The notes: a model not told the origin generated them from the letters alone. Shown: positions 34,669 through 43,457, numbered from the stretch's first letter. The stretch is 64,000 bases of DNA from Campylobacterota bacterium (GCA_003252535.1 QKDN01000002.1:100782-164781), one strand, 5' to 3'. Translations and numbers: made by a program.

Positions 34669-34850
34669 TTATAAGGCATAGGAGAGTTTATCATGGAGCT
34701 GGTTCGTGGTCTTGATATTGCCTATGTTGCATATCCCATACTCAGGGAGTAGTGGTGTCTGTGTCCCTGTCTGGCTGACCAGCTCCCCTCTGCTCCTGTG
34801 AGCTGGTAGAGGTTGTCGTAGGTGTAGGTTTGGGTTGGTTGTTGTTAGCT
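34669..34850 (-). pseudogene. Rhs/YD-repeat protein remnant, frameshifted
   Basis: Read on the minus strand, TQTYTYDNLYQLTGAEGSW and RQGHRHHYSLSMGY are unmistakable YD-repeat core sequence. The frame then shifts by one base inside the expected D-N-I-G-N-I and continues as GNIKTTNQLHDKLSYAL to a stop. Upstream in the first frame a TAA cuts it off after Q-Q-P-T. In intact Rhs proteins this stretch lies well before the toxin junction. It is therefore a broken middle piece with no start and no toxin end. Confidence 0.75.
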
Positions 34851-34893
34851 GGTGATGGGTGGAGAGGTTGTTTTGGCTATGTAGTTTCTGTCT

Positions 34894-34979
34894 GATCCAC
34901 CACGGGAGTGGGTGGATCGAGTAAGGTGAAGTCACCTTGGTTGTGTGTTTGGTATGGGCTGCCCATCGGGATGATGGGC
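34894..34979. repeat. Cluster of three stem-loops
   Basis: GATCCACCAC / GTGGGTGGATC (34894-34918, one G bulge, GGGA loop), AAGGTGA / TCACCTT (34923-34938) and GCCCATC / GATGGGC (34961-34979, GGGAT loop) follow one another within 86 bases. The third resembles the stem of the REP elements at 35696 and 36340 (CCCATCG core). It sits between the Rhs fragment and the AT-rich gene. Confidence 0.6.
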
Positions 34980-34995
34980 GTCAGTAAAGCTAATG

Positions 34996-35664
34996 TCAAA
35001 TACCAGGCATACTTGCATATAATGTGGAACGAAGCAAAATTCTATCTATCTTATCTAAATTTTCTTTTTTTGACATATATCTTGCAAGTCCTGGAAAGTC
35101 ATCTTGATAAGATATGTAAGAGTACTCTCGTTTAAAAAATTCATATATCTGAAATTCTAATTCTTCTTTTATATGTTTCATTTGTATATGATTAATTGCA
35201 TTCTTAAACATAATAAAACAAATCTCAGCCTCATCTTCTGTCAATAACTTCTGATTAAAGATAGTATCAGAAATAGGAGTCTCATAAGTTAAACACATAT
35301 AAAGCATTCCCTCTAAATGTTGTGAAACTTTGATAAGTTCGACTTCATAGTACACAGGTAGTTGTTTTAAGTATTCTCTTTGAGAAATAACTTCATTCAT
35401 ATATGCAATTGCAATTTCATCATTATGATAAACGGCATTTCCATTTTTATCATAACCTCGTCTATCACGATTTGTGTCAATATTCAACGAGTTTTCATAA
35501 CCGTAGTATAAAATACGATTTGTTCGAATTGCCAATTCTTTGTCAATACCATAAATATCTTTAGGATGTATCCATTTGAGGATATTCATCTCATTTTTTA
35601 AGAATAATAGCGTAGGTGATTCACCATATATTATGTTCTCTATTTCCTCTAAATTAATTTTCAT
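34996..35664 (-). CDS. AT-rich orphan gene in the Rhs remnant island
   Basis: 222 residues from the ATG at 35664; an ATG at 35700 would start inside a REP hairpin and is unlikely. Soluble, helical, acidic, with repeated Ile/Tyr/Glu-rich segments such as MKHIKEELEFQIYEFFKREY. No domain recognised. Its base composition is clearly more AT-rich than all neighbours, which marks transfer. Position behind an Rhs core on the same strand is where immunity genes sit, so an orphan Rhs immunity gene is the best guess. A displaced toxin tip is the alternative; no secretion signal is seen. Confidence 0.6.
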   Translation of the reverse strand: MKINLEEIENIIYGESPTLLFLKNEMNILKWIHPKDIYGIDKELAIRTNRILYYGYENSLNIDTNRDRRGYDKNGNAVYHNDEIAIAYMNEVISQREYLKQLPVYYEVELIKVSQHLEGMLYMCLTYETPISDTIFNQKLLTEDEAEICFIMFKNAINHIQMKHIKEELEFQIYEFFKREYSYISYQDDFPGLARYMSKKENLDKIDRILLRSTLYASMPGI

Positions 35665-35695
35665 AATATTATCACTTTTATGATTTTCCCTCGTG

Positions 35696-35726
35696 CCCAT
35701 CGTCTCGATGGGAATGCATACGAGAA
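35696..35726 (+). repeat. REP element, left copy
   Basis: Hairpin CCCATCG-TCT-CGATGGG followed by the tail AATGCATACGAGAA. The same unit occurs in the opposite orientation at 36326-36357 on the other side of the transposase gene, both tails pointing toward the gene. This is the layout of REP elements around a RAYT. Confidence 0.8.
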
Positions 35727-35752
35727 CCCCAAATACAGAAATAACACCCCAT

Positions 35753-36286
35753 CTACCAAAACCTCTCTATCTCTATCAATCCATCCATCCCCTCATAAAC
35801 CCTTGCACTTGAATATCTCCAGTGCCATGCTTCATCGACATATCCTCGTTTGACCGGGTTTTGATGGATATAGTCGATCTTTGACAGCATCATCGCTTCA
35901 GTCTGGATGAGCTTGGGCTGGCTTCCCTCCTGCCATATCTGGTACTCTGCTGTAGTTTTGTGAGCTTTTTTATAGAACCTGAACTGTTCGAGCAGAACCG
36001 AAGCATTCTCACTTTGGAGCAGTTTGATCAGTTCTTTGGCTGTGAACGATTTGAAGTGCTTCATACTCCTGGCTATATCGTCACTGCTTGCCACAAGATG
36101 AATGTGGTTCTCAAGTATCACATAGGCATAAAGCCTGAGCCCCTCTTCTCTCTGGAGGTATCTGAGGCTCTCTATGATGATATCAGCACTCTCTACTCTG
36201 GTGAACACAGGCAGCCAATTGAGAATAGTACAGGTGATGAAATACGGATGGGTCGATTCGTATATCTTATATCTGCTTCGTCCCAT
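35753..36286 (-). CDS. REP-associated tyrosine transposase (RAYT, IS200-like Y1)
   Basis: 177 residues. HUH motif NHIHLVAS near residue 65 (two His around a hydrophobic residue) and the catalytic Tyr in YIHQNPVKRGYV near residue 139, both diagnostic of RAYT/TnpA-REP proteins. The N-terminal YFITCTILNWLPVF and the C-terminal WRYSSARVY are also family traits. It cuts and joins single-stranded DNA at REP hairpins. The gene lacks terminal repeats of its own and is bracketed by inverted REPs. It appears intact. Confidence 0.93.
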   Translation of the reverse strand: MGRSRYKIYESTHPYFITCTILNWLPVFTRVESADIIIESLRYLQREEGLRLYAYVILENHIHLVASSDDIARSMKHFKSFTAKELIKLLQSENASVLLEQFRFYKKAHKTTAEYQIWQEGSQPKLIQTEAMMLSKIDYIHQNPVKRGYVDEAWHWRYSSARVYEGMDGLIEIERFW

Positions 36287-36325
36287 GGGCGATTATAGCA
36301 TGATTGTTTCGTTTTTGTATGCAAG

Positions 36326-36357
36326 TTGTCGTACGCATTCCCATCGGGGACGATAGG
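36326..36357 (-). repeat. REP element, right copy (inverted)
   Basis: On the minus strand CCTATCG-TCCC-CGATGGG then AATGCGTACGACAA, matching the left copy at nearly every base; a T-G wobble replaces one stem pair. It abuts the truncated end of Rhs coding sequence (36365). Confidence 0.8.
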
Positions 36358-36364
36358 AACTAGG

Positions 36365-36475
36365 AAAAAGGTATGGGGTTCTTTGGGTATTGGAGTGTTC
36401 ATGGGCGAATGTCTCACCGAATGGGAAGTACTTCATGTGTTCGTATACCTGACAATCTGCATCGGTGACGAAGCT
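36365..36475 (-). pseudogene. Rhs core remnant, distal part
   Basis: The minus strand reads SFVTDADCQVYEHMKYFPFG, then ETFAHEHSNTQRTPYLF. This is the conserved end of the Rhs core just before the hypervariable toxin tip. Coding similarity stops at YLF, eight bases before the REP element, where T-G/S-K-E would be expected. The core Gly of D-A-D-G is Cys here. It is the continuation of the fragment at 36561-36638 in another frame. Confidence 0.85.
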
Positions 36476-36560
36476 TTTCCTTCGCGGCTTCACTTTGTTC
36501 CGACTGCTTCGGTTCCGAAGCTACAGGCAACAAGCAGTTGTTGTCTGCTTTACGCTTCTC
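36476..36560. mobile_element. 85-bp two-hairpin insertion within Rhs coding sequence
   Basis: It separates HPDHLG from SFVTDAD, which are joined by only two or three Ser residues in intact Rhs proteins. The insert holds GCTTCGG-TT-CCGAAGC (36506-36521) and CAACAA-GCAG-TTGTTG (36528-36543). It changes the reading frame. No transposase is encoded, so it is a MITE- or REP-like unit moved in trans. Confidence 0.6.
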
Positions 36561-36638
36561 ACCCAGGTGATCTGGATGGTAGAAGTACTGCTGGTGTTCG
36601 TAGATGATAACGCTCTCATTGATATCACCGTTACCCCA
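36561..36638 (-). pseudogene. Rhs core remnant, proximal part
   Basis: The minus strand reads WGNGDINESVIIYEH then QQYFYHPDHLG; YFYHPDHLG is the classic Rhs core motif. It is cut on one side by the 85-bp insertion and fades upstream without a start codon. Together with 36365-36475 it is the C-terminal core of a dead rhs gene. Confidence 0.8.
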
Positions 36639-36958
36639 TACCGTCTGTGATTCCTGTTTGCCTATAGAGGAAGATTGGGGATGGTGTCTGATCTGCAAGG
36701 AGAAACCGTATCTGCTATGGGTGGGATGCAGCGGAGAAATCAGTGATGTCGGCATAGAGTGGAGTATCATGATAACGACAGAAAAGCCCCTGTTTCGAAA
36801 TCCGTTCAAGGTGATCAATACAGCTGAAGATGTCGACAGGATAAGTTCTGGTCTGGCAAATATATTTGCGAGTGAAAAAATAGTAATATATAAAGATATT
36901 TGATAGTTGTGGTAGGTGATTCGAAAGTTTCCCACCCAAAAGGGTGAGAGGAAGAGGG
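36639..36958. other. 320-base stretch without a recognisable gene
   Basis: Between the Rhs remnant and rplT. The minus-strand frame stays open for a further 99 codons, but I see no clear Rhs motif in any frame. It may be eroded rhs sequence. The end (36940-36955) has a small CCCACCC/GGGTGAG hairpin-like motif behind rplT. Confidence 0.4.
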
Positions 36959-37315
36959 TTACTTCGCTAGAGCTGCTTTTGAAGCTTCTACAAGCTTTGT
37001 GAAGCTTTCAGGAGCGTTCATAGCCATATCTGCAAGGATTTTTCTATCGAGCTCGATGTTCGCAAGCTTAAGACCGTGCATAAATGTTGAATAGTTCATA
37101 TCGTTAAGTCTTGTTGCTGCATTGATTCTCACGATCCAGAGTCTTCTGAAATCTCTTTTTTTCTGTCTTCTGTCTCTGAATGCGTATACGAGTGATCTTT
37201 CGAGCTGCTCTTTCGCTTTTCTGAAGTGTTTTCTTCTACCACTGTAGAAACCTCTGGCTTGTTTTAGTAGTTTTTTGTGTCTTCTTCTTCTGACTACACC
37301 AGTTTTTACTCTCAT
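36959..37315 (-). CDS. rplT: 50S ribosomal protein L20
   Basis: 118 residues. Begins [20 protein letters not shown], with [18 protein letters not shown] and [15 protein letters not shown], the basic N-terminal arm of L20 that threads into 23S rRNA. Last gene of thrS-infC-rpmI-rplT. In other bacteria L20 represses this operon through an infC-rpmI RNA structure. The 111-base gap before it holds two small hairpins (CGGAC/GTCCG and CCCC/GGGG). Confidence 0.98.
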   Translation of the reverse strand: MRVKTGVVRRRRHKKLLKQARGFYSGRRKHFRKAKEQLERSLVYAFRDRRQKKRDFRRLWIVRINAATRLNDMNYSTFMHGLKLANIELDRKILADMAMNAPESFTKLVEASKAALAK

Positions 37316-37426
37316 TTTTTTCCTTTACCTTATACTTGTACTCAGGCGATGCCCGGTTTTAGTAGGTGTCGGACGCTTGTCCGAACTTGCCCCTTGAGGG
37401 GGAATGCCTCTCTAATGTCCTCAGAG

Positions 37427-37621
37427 TTATCTGACGATCATCTCTTTGATCATGTGAGCGTTCGTAGAATCTACGTGCTTTGGTGATCTCATACTTCTGT
37501 GGTGTTTACCGTCCACTTTTGTAAGGATGTGGCTTCTGAATGCCGTACCTCTTTTGATCTTGCCGCTTTTTTTGATCTTGAAACGCTTGACAGCGCCCTT
37601 GACACTTTTCATTTTTGGCAT
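37427..37621 (-). CDS. rpmI: 50S ribosomal protein L35
   Basis: 64 residues, [20 protein letters not shown] at the start and [16 protein letters not shown] in the middle, both diagnostic of L35. Third gene in the thrS-infC-rpmI-rplT operon, with AAAGGAG before its ATG. Confidence 0.97.
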   Translation of the reverse strand: MPKMKSVKGAVKRFKIKKSGKIKRGTAFRSHILTKVDGKHHRSMRSPKHVDSTNAHMIKEMIVR

Positions 37622-37748
37622 GTGTATCTCCTTTGCAGATATTATTTTCGAAATAGAAAATGGCTCGAATTATACCGAAAAAAGATTAATATTAGCAAAA
37701 AATGGAGATTGTCCCCCGTAAAGGGGAAAGGAAGTGCATTTGAAGAAG

Positions 37749-38294
37749 TTATTTTTTGAGCGGGGTGATATACATTGTGATGTATCTCCCCTCCTGATGG
37801 GCGTCTTTTTCGAGGTGACCGGCATCTTCGAGCATCGGCCATACTTTCTGGAGTACTTCGACACCCAGTTCCGGGTTGGACATCTCACGTCCCCTGAGGA
37901 AGACTCTTAGTTTCACATGCTTCCCTTTCTCAAGGAACTCTCTTGCATGTTTGACCTTGTAGGCGACATCGTTCTCGGCGATCTTGCATGAGAACTTGAT
38001 CTCTTTGATGTCGACTTTTTTCTGATTCTTCTTGGCCTCTTTTTTCTTCTTCTCTATTTCGTATCTGTGTTTGCTGTAGTCCATCACTTTGGCAACAGGG
38101 GGTTTGGCATCCGGGGAGATGAGTACGAGGTCGAGCCCTTTCTCTTCTGCTATGGCAAGAGCCTCAGCTCTTGTAATGATACCGAATTGTTCACCGTCTT
38201 CACTGACGACTCTCAGTTCTGCTGCTCTTATATCCTCGTTCATGAGGACATCATCTTTTTTGCCCCGGCTGCTGCCGCTGTTTTGTTTACTCAA
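37749..38294 (-). CDS. infC: Translation initiation factor IF-3
   Basis: 181 residues from a TTG whose bases overlap the thrS stop (TTGA). Domain IF3_N with [12 protein letters not shown] and [20 protein letters not shown]; linker rich in Lys; IF3_C with [25 protein letters not shown]3 keeps the subunits apart and checks the start codon. infC almost always uses a non-AUG start, letting IF3 repress itself; the TTG here fits that. An internal ATG at codon 18 would cut conserved residues little but has no RBS advantage. Confidence 0.95.
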   Translation of the reverse strand: MSKQNSGSSRGKKDDVLMNEDIRAAELRVVSEDGEQFGIITRAEALAIAEEKGLDLVLISPDAKPPVAKVMDYSKHRYEIEKKKKEAKKNQKKVDIKEIKFSCKIAENDVAYKVKHAREFLEKGKHVKLRVFLRGREMSNPELGVEVLQKVWPMLEDAGHLEKDAHQEGRYITMYITPLKK

Positions 38295-40108
38295 ATTGTT
38301 CCTTCCTGAAGTTGTTGGGTTAATTTTACCATAAATTCATCGATTGTCAAGTTATATTTTTCACCAGCTCTTCTGTCGCGAAGTGCAATGGCTCTATTCT
38401 TCACTTCTTCGTCACCGATTATCGCTACGTATGGGACTCTCTGCTTCTCTGCGAGGCGTACCCTTTTGTTGAGCGAGTCGTTCTTGTCGTAGATTTCGCT
38501 GTCGATATCCATACCTGCGAGCATATCCTTAAGCTCTTTTGCATACTCCACGTGGGCCTCTGCGATCGGAACGAAGATCACCTGGGTAGGTGCGATAAAG
38601 AACGGGAACTCTCCGGCATAGTGCTCGGTGAGGATCGCGATGAATCTCTCGAATGAGCCGAGGATCGCTCTGTGGATCATCACCGGCTGCTTTCTGGTGT
38701 TGTCGTCGGCGACATACTCCACCTCGAATCTCTGTGGGAGGTTGAAGTCTACCTGGATCGTACCGCACTGCCATTTACGGCCGAGTGCATCGGTGATCTT
38801 GACATCGATTTTCGGACCGTAGAACGCTCCGCCACCCTCGTCGATACCGAACGGGAGGTTGTTCTCCGTAAGGGCATCTTTGAGACCCTGGGTCGCAAGT
38901 TCCCATACCTCGTCGTCACCGATCGCTTTTTCGGGCTTGGTCGAGACCTCCATCGTGTAGTCGAAGTCGAACTTCTTCATGACCGCATCGACGAACTCGA
39001 CGACCTTCATCACCTCGTCCTTGATCTGTGATGGCATACAGAAGATATGCGCATCATCCTGGGTGAACTCTCTTACTCTGAGGAGTCCGTGGAGAACACC
39101 TGACTTCTCGTGTCTGTGGACCACGCCGTATTCGAAGAACTTGATCGGCAGGTCACGGTAGCTCTTGCCTGATTGCTTGAATATCTGGATGTGTCCGATA
39201 CAGTTCATCGGCTTGATACCGTACTCCTGCTCGTCGATCTCGGTGAGGTACATATTCTCACCGTAGCAGGCGTAGTGGCCCGAAGTGTGCCACATCTGCG
39301 CCTTGAGTATCTCCGGGCCGCGTACCGGCTCGTAGCCTCTTCTTCTGTGAGCTTTGTAGAGTATCTGCTCGAGCTTGCCTCTGAGTCTCGCACCCTTTGG
39401 CATCCAGAACGGCAGACCCGCACCCGACTCTTCGTCGAATGTGAAGAGTTCGAGTTCGGCTCCCACTTTTCTATGGTCTCTTTTCTTCGCCTCTTCGATC
39501 ATATCGAGATGCTCTTTGAGCGCCTCTTTGGTAGCGAACGCTATACCGTAGATACGGGTGAGCATCTCCGCTTTCTCGTCGCCGCCGAGGTATGCTCCCG
39601 CTACACGGGTGAGCTTGAAGTTGTGAAGGAATCGCAGCTCGGGGACATGAGGCCCACGGCAGAGGTCTTCGAACTCCCCCTGCTTGTAGATCGATACGGT
39701 GCCGTCGGGGATGCGCGTGAGGACCGCCTGCTTGAGATCGTCGTCCGCGAACTTGGAGATCGCTTCGTCTTTGGTGATCTCGTATTTTTCGATCTTGTGT
39801 TTTTTCTTGATGAGCTCTTTCATCTTGAGCTCTATCCTTTTGAGGTCTTCTTCGCCGATCTTTTCGTTGACCCTGAAATCATAGTAGAACCCTTCATCCA
39901 CGACAGGTCCTACGAAGAATTGGGCATCGCCGTAGAGTTCTTTGATGGCCTGCGCCATAAGGTGGGCGGTAGAGTGGCGGATCACTTCGAGCGCTTTATC
40001 GCTGTTGTCAAAAGCTACGATCTCACCTGTGGCTCCCTGCTGGGCTGCTGTCTGTGTATCGACGATGTTGCCATCGACATCGAGATACGCTAATACTTCT
40101 TGTTCCAA
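38291..40108 (-). CDS. thrS: Threonyl-tRNA synthetase
   Basis: 605 residues from a TTG after AGGA; ATG is not available in a good place. Class II synthetase: motif 1 near [17 protein letters not shown]; motif 2 [20 protein letters not shown]; zinc ligands Cys in [10 protein letters not shown] and His later; motif 3 [17 protein letters not shown]. The editing domain has [16 protein letters not shown] near residue 46 and the HxxxH-type site. The TGS domain appears absent or very short. First gene of the thrS-infC-rpmI-rplT operon, divergent from suhB. Confidence 0.97.
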   Translation of the reverse strand: MEQEVLAYLDVDGNIVDTQTAAQQGATGEIVAFDNSDKALEVIRHSTAHLMAQAIKELYGDAQFFVGPVVDEGFYYDFRVNEKIGEEDLKRIELKMKELIKKKHKIEKYEITKDEAISKFADDDLKQAVLTRIPDGTVSIYKQGEFEDLCRGPHVPELRFLHNFKLTRVAGAYLGGDEKAEMLTRIYGIAFATKEALKEHLDMIEEAKKRDHRKVGAELELFTFDEESGAGLPFWMPKGARLRGKLEQILYKAHRRRGYEPVRGPEILKAQMWHTSGHYACYGENMYLTEIDEQEYGIKPMNCIGHIQIFKQSGKSYRDLPIKFFEYGVVHRHEKSGVLHGLLRVREFTQDDAHIFCMPSQIKDEVMKVVEFVDAVMKKFDFDYTMEVSTKPEKAIGDDEVWELATQGLKDALTENNLPFGIDEGGGAFYGPKIDVKITDALGRKWQCGTIQVDFNLPQRFEVEYVADDNTRKQPVMIHRAILGSFERFIAILTEHYAGEFPFFIAPTQVIFVPIAEAHVEYAKELKDMLAGMDIDSEIYDKNDSLNKRVRLAEKQRVPYVAIIGDEEVKNRAIALRDRRAGEKYNLTIDEFMVKLTQQLQEGTI

Positions 40109-40203
40109 TGTTCGATCCTAATAGTAAATAGTTATTGCCGTGATTATACCTTATTAGCCTTAATAGGTTGAATTTCGTGACATCTTTCAAAATTCTCCTC
40201 CAA

Positions 40204-40219
40204 AAGAGAGCGCTCTCTT
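40204..40219. promoter_or_regulatory. Perfect 16-bp palindrome between thrS and suhB
   Basis: AAGAGAGCGCTCTCTT has no loop, so it is more like a protein-binding site than a terminator. It lies in the 169-base region between the divergent starts, nearer to suhB. No regulator can be named. Confidence 0.45.
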
Positions 40220-40277
40220 CTGGAAGATATCATGTTTGTAGAGATGCCTGTTAGCGACAAGTCGTTATAATACTTCC

Positions 40278-41060
40278 ATGAAAAAGATAGAGATACTGAA
40301 AAATATTGCATTGGAAGCCGGTAAGATCGTCCACGAGGGATATCATAACGCCAAATCGGTCAAACACAAGGGGCTCGTGGACCTCGTGACAGAATATGAT
40401 GTGAGGGTCGAGGAGTTCGTCACACAGCGGCTTCGGGAAACATTCCCGGAATACGTCCTGATCGGCGAAGAGAGCTGTACCGATACCGAGTACCATCATG
40501 AGAAGGCTATCTATATCGATCCCATCGACGGCACGACCAATTTCGTCCACGGTATCCCCCACCTGGCAGTCTCGATAGGGGTATGGGAAGGTGGTGCACC
40601 CCTCATGGCGGTCGTTTACAATCCGATACAGAGCGAGCTCTTCTGGGCGGTCAGAGGGGAGGGGGCCTGGCTCGGGGAGAAGCCTCTCCATGTCTCATCA
40701 CAGACGCTGCTGCAGCAGTCACTCATCGCGACAGGCTTCCCCTATGCCAAGGTAAACCGGGGAAGGGAGTATGAGTGGGTGATCGAGTCCCTCGCTTCAC
40801 TCCTCCCCCATATCCGCGATATCCGCAGGCTCGGTGCCGCAGCCCTCGACCTCTGCTACCTCGCTGAGGGGATCACCGACGGGTTCTACGAGATAGACCT
40901 CAAACCCTGGGACGTAGCAGCGGGCATCCTGATACTCCTCGAAGCAGGAGGGGAGGTGAGCAGTCTCGAGGGGAAACCGTTCGATTTCTCCGACAAAGGA
41001 GTCGTGGCGAGCAACGGCAAAATCCACAGTGAGTTGCGGGGGAGACTGGCCGAGTATTGA
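40278..41060 (+). CDS. suhB: Inositol monophosphatase family protein
   Basis: 260 residues, usual length. Metal-binding motif GEES (Glu near residue 70), YIDPIDGTTNFVHGIP (D-P-I-D-G-T, near residue 83) and LKPWDVAAGILILLEAGGEV near residue 212 are all present. It hydrolyses inositol or other sugar phosphates with Mg2+; some members are nusA-associated or act on fructose-1,6-bisphosphate or NADP. Converges with the AddB gene, six bases apart. The substrate is not predictable. Confidence 0.9.
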   Translation: MKKIEILKNIALEAGKIVHEGYHNAKSVKHKGLVDLVTEYDVRVEEFVTQRLRETFPEYVLIGEESCTDTEYHHEKAIYIDPIDGTTNFVHGIPHLAVSIGVWEGGAPLMAVVYNPIQSELFWAVRGEGAWLGEKPLHVSSQTLLQQSLIATGFPYAKVNRGREYEWVIESLASLLPHIRDIRRLGAAALDLCYLAEGITDGFYEIDLKPWDVAAGILILLEAGGEVSSLEGKPFDFSDKGVVASNGKIHSELRGRLAEY

Positions 41061-41066
41061 ACTGTC

Positions 41067-43457
41067 CTACATATATACCCCGCGCTCGCAGTTGAGGCGG
41101 TAGTCGCAGTAGGTGCAGAGTTTGGTGTCTTCGCAGCGGGATGCCCTGAATGAAGTGGTCTGTTTGAGGGCTACGATGTGCTCGAAGAGGAGCTCCGTCT
41201 TGGCCCCGAACTCTTTGATCTCCTCGGCGTGCCCCTCTTCGAAGAGCTTGATGTATTCGAGTCTCTGCGGCTCGTAGCCGTGGAAGCGCAGGAGCCGGTC
41301 GTAGATGTTCATCTGGAAATCGGTGAGCTTCTCGAGGTTCCTGGAGCGGTTGAGCGAGGGGGAGAGGGAGGTCTTGTAGTCGATCACGCACAGAGTGCTC
41401 CCGTCGCTGTCGACCCTGTCTATCTTCCCTTCGAAACGCAGCCCGCCGATCTCCGCGGCGACCTTGTGCTCCCTGTAGAGCACCCCCCATCCTGAGCCAA
41501 ATCTCTGAGCCTGGAGCCCGAAGAACCCTTCGAGCCGCTCCTGCCAGAGCCTGCGGTAGAGCTCCAGCCTGCTGTCGTCCCCCCACTGCTCGCGGTACTC
41601 CCGCAGGTAGTTCCCGCTTACGGTTTCGAAGCGCTCCCGAATCGTATCGGCATCGTCAAAACCCCTCGTATCCTCGAAGAGGCGGTAGAGTATATCGTGC
41701 AGCAGCGCCCCTTCGTTGATATCGTTCTCCTCGCGGGGGACCCTGAGCCTGGCGATATAGCGGTAGTAAAAGGCCCTTTTGCACTCGAGGAAGAGTTTGA
41801 GCTTCGTGCTCGACCAGATATGGGAGAAAGGGTCGAAATGCTCTGCGACGGGGTCGGAGGGCTCCCTGACAAGGCTCTTGGCGGCGTAGAGGAGGGAGAG
41901 ATCGCTCCTGGCAGCTCCCGTACCGTGCAGTCCCAGCTCATAGAGGAATTTCGATGGGAGCTTCTCCCCGGAAGTGGAGTAGATGATCACCGACTTCTCG
42001 GCCTGCGAAAGGATGCGGCTGTAGAGGTACTTCTGGAGCGATTCCCTGTCGTACCGTGTGGGGAGCCCGGCAAACTCGCGCACGGCGGTACTGAGGAAAC
42101 TGTCCTTGGATGTAGTGGCGGGGACGATATCCTCGTTGAAATCGATGATCACCACCCCTTTGAACCTCACACCGCGGCTCTCCAACGCCCCCATCACCGT
42201 CACTTTTCCCCCGCGGTTGTCGTCGATGGTGACGGTATCGAGCTGCCGCAGCCACATATAGAGCCACTCTTTGGGGGCGAACCTCACCTCCCTGAATATC
42301 CGCACAAAGTTTGCATAGTGCTGCTCCAGCGGCTCCGAGGCGAGCGGGGATTCTCCCTCGCCGTCAAGGCCGAAAGTTCCGAGCAATGCAAAGAACTTCT
42401 CCACGCCCATCCGCTCATACCGTGCGTCAAAGAGCTCGCTGTGGGCGATACAGTATGCCGCCAGACGCTTGAGGGCGTTCGCATCTCTCCCCTGCCAGTA
42501 ACTGTAGATCGCATCGAGCTTTTTGTAATAGGGCTGCGTGCGGTACTCGAATCCCATCGCAAAGTTGAAGTTGTTGTACCTGTCGTAGTGGTCGAGATGG
42601 GTGACGATGCTCTCGTCGGGGACGATGAGGACGATATCTTCGGGAGCTATCCCCCCGCGTACCATCAGCTCTATCTGCTCGATGGCGACGGCTATCTGGG
42701 AGAGCCTCTCATCTGTGCTGAGGACCAGCGCATCGAAACGGTCGCGCGCAGGCTCCGAAACGAGGATACGACCCGAGCCGAGATCGAAAGTGATATCCCT
42801 GTCGTAGGCCAGCTCGATCCCTGCCACGGCGAAACGCTCCACCATCTTGCGGTTGAACCTGTTGGTATGGATGTGGACGATGACACTTTTCTTCCCGGCG
42901 ATCTCGGTAAGGATACGGAGCTCGAAGAGGCTGAGGTATCCCTCGAGATGGAGCTCGAAACGGTCATACGCCTCTATAAAGCCCTCGGAGAGTCGGTAGT
43001 GTGCCGGCAGGAATGCCTTGTCGCTCAGCCCTCTGCTATCGAGCAAGGCTCCGTACCGTTCATAGAGGAGCTTGAGGGTGTCGAGATGCTCGTCGAAGAG
43101 GGCATAGGCATCGGCGGCATAGAGATCGTCGATCGATACCCCCTCCTGCGAAAGCTCCTCGAAGAACTTGAAGAACGCATCGCTTTTGGAGAAGAACTTC
43201 ACCATCCCCCTGTCGATACGGAGCTTCTCGAAAGACTCGAACGAAGAGGCTTCGTGGAGAAGCATGACGCGCAGCTGGCTGTCGACCATGACGCGGTCGG
43301 GGATGAGAAGAGCGCGCTTGAGGAACTCGTCGATACGCATCATCGACGGCAGCAGGGCATCTTCGCTCCCCAGGGCTGCCCCGGCCTGGCGTATCGATCT
43401 GGAAGTGGGATAGATATGGAGTATTTTCATGGTGTGAGTATAGCGAAAATTTATCAA
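41067..43457 (-). CDS. addB: AddB-like PD-(D/E)xK nuclease, helicase-like protein
   Basis: 796 residues. N-terminal half is a degenerate helicase-like region (IVPDESIVTHLDHYD, KVTVMGALESRGVRFKGVVIID, SVIIYSTSGEKLPS). The C-terminal nuclease has FEGKIDRVDSDGS then CVIDYKTS (D...D-Y-K). Cysteines in LFLECKRAFYYRYIA plus CTYCDYRLNC at the end form the 4Fe-4S clamp seen in AddB. Together with AddA (19320-22109) it should make the double-strand-break resection complex. Family length is about 800 in this phylum. Separated from addA by 19 kb here; nearest neighbour on the same strand is a GGDEF gene. Confidence 0.85.
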   Translation of the reverse strand: MINFRYTHTMKILHIYPTSRSIRQAGAALGSEDALLPSMMRIDEFLKRALLIPDRVMVDSQLRVMLLHEASSFESFEKLRIDRGMVKFFSKSDAFFKFFEELSQEGVSIDDLYAADAYALFDEHLDTLKLLYERYGALLDSRGLSDKAFLPAHYRLSEGFIEAYDRFELHLEGYLSLFELRILTEIAGKKSVIVHIHTNRFNRKMVERFAVAGIELAYDRDITFDLGSGRILVSEPARDRFDALVLSTDERLSQIAVAIEQIELMVRGGIAPEDIVLIVPDESIVTHLDHYDRYNNFNFAMGFEYRTQPYYKKLDAIYSYWQGRDANALKRLAAYCIAHSELFDARYERMGVEKFFALLGTFGLDGEGESPLASEPLEQHYANFVRIFREVRFAPKEWLYMWLRQLDTVTIDDNRGGKVTVMGALESRGVRFKGVVIIDFNEDIVPATTSKDSFLSTAVREFAGLPTRYDRESLQKYLYSRILSQAEKSVIIYSTSGEKLPSKFLYELGLHGTGAARSDLSLLYAAKSLVREPSDPVAEHFDPFSHIWSSTKLKLFLECKRAFYYRYIARLRVPREENDINEGALLHDILYRLFEDTRGFDDADTIRERFETVSGNYLREYREQWGDDSRLELYRRLWQERLEGFFGLQAQRFGSGWGVLYREHKVAAEIGGLRFEGKIDRVDSDGSTLCVIDYKTSLSPSLNRSRNLEKLTDFQMNIYDRLLRFHGYEPQRLEYIKLFEEGHAEEIKEFGAKTELLFEHIVALKQTTSFRASRCEDTKLCTYCDYRLNCERGVYM

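Noticed and set aside
36639..36935. Further Rhs coding sequence upstream of the HPDHLG fragment
   Set aside because: Open in one frame but without YD or other Rhs motifs in any frame; could be eroded sequence, not callable.
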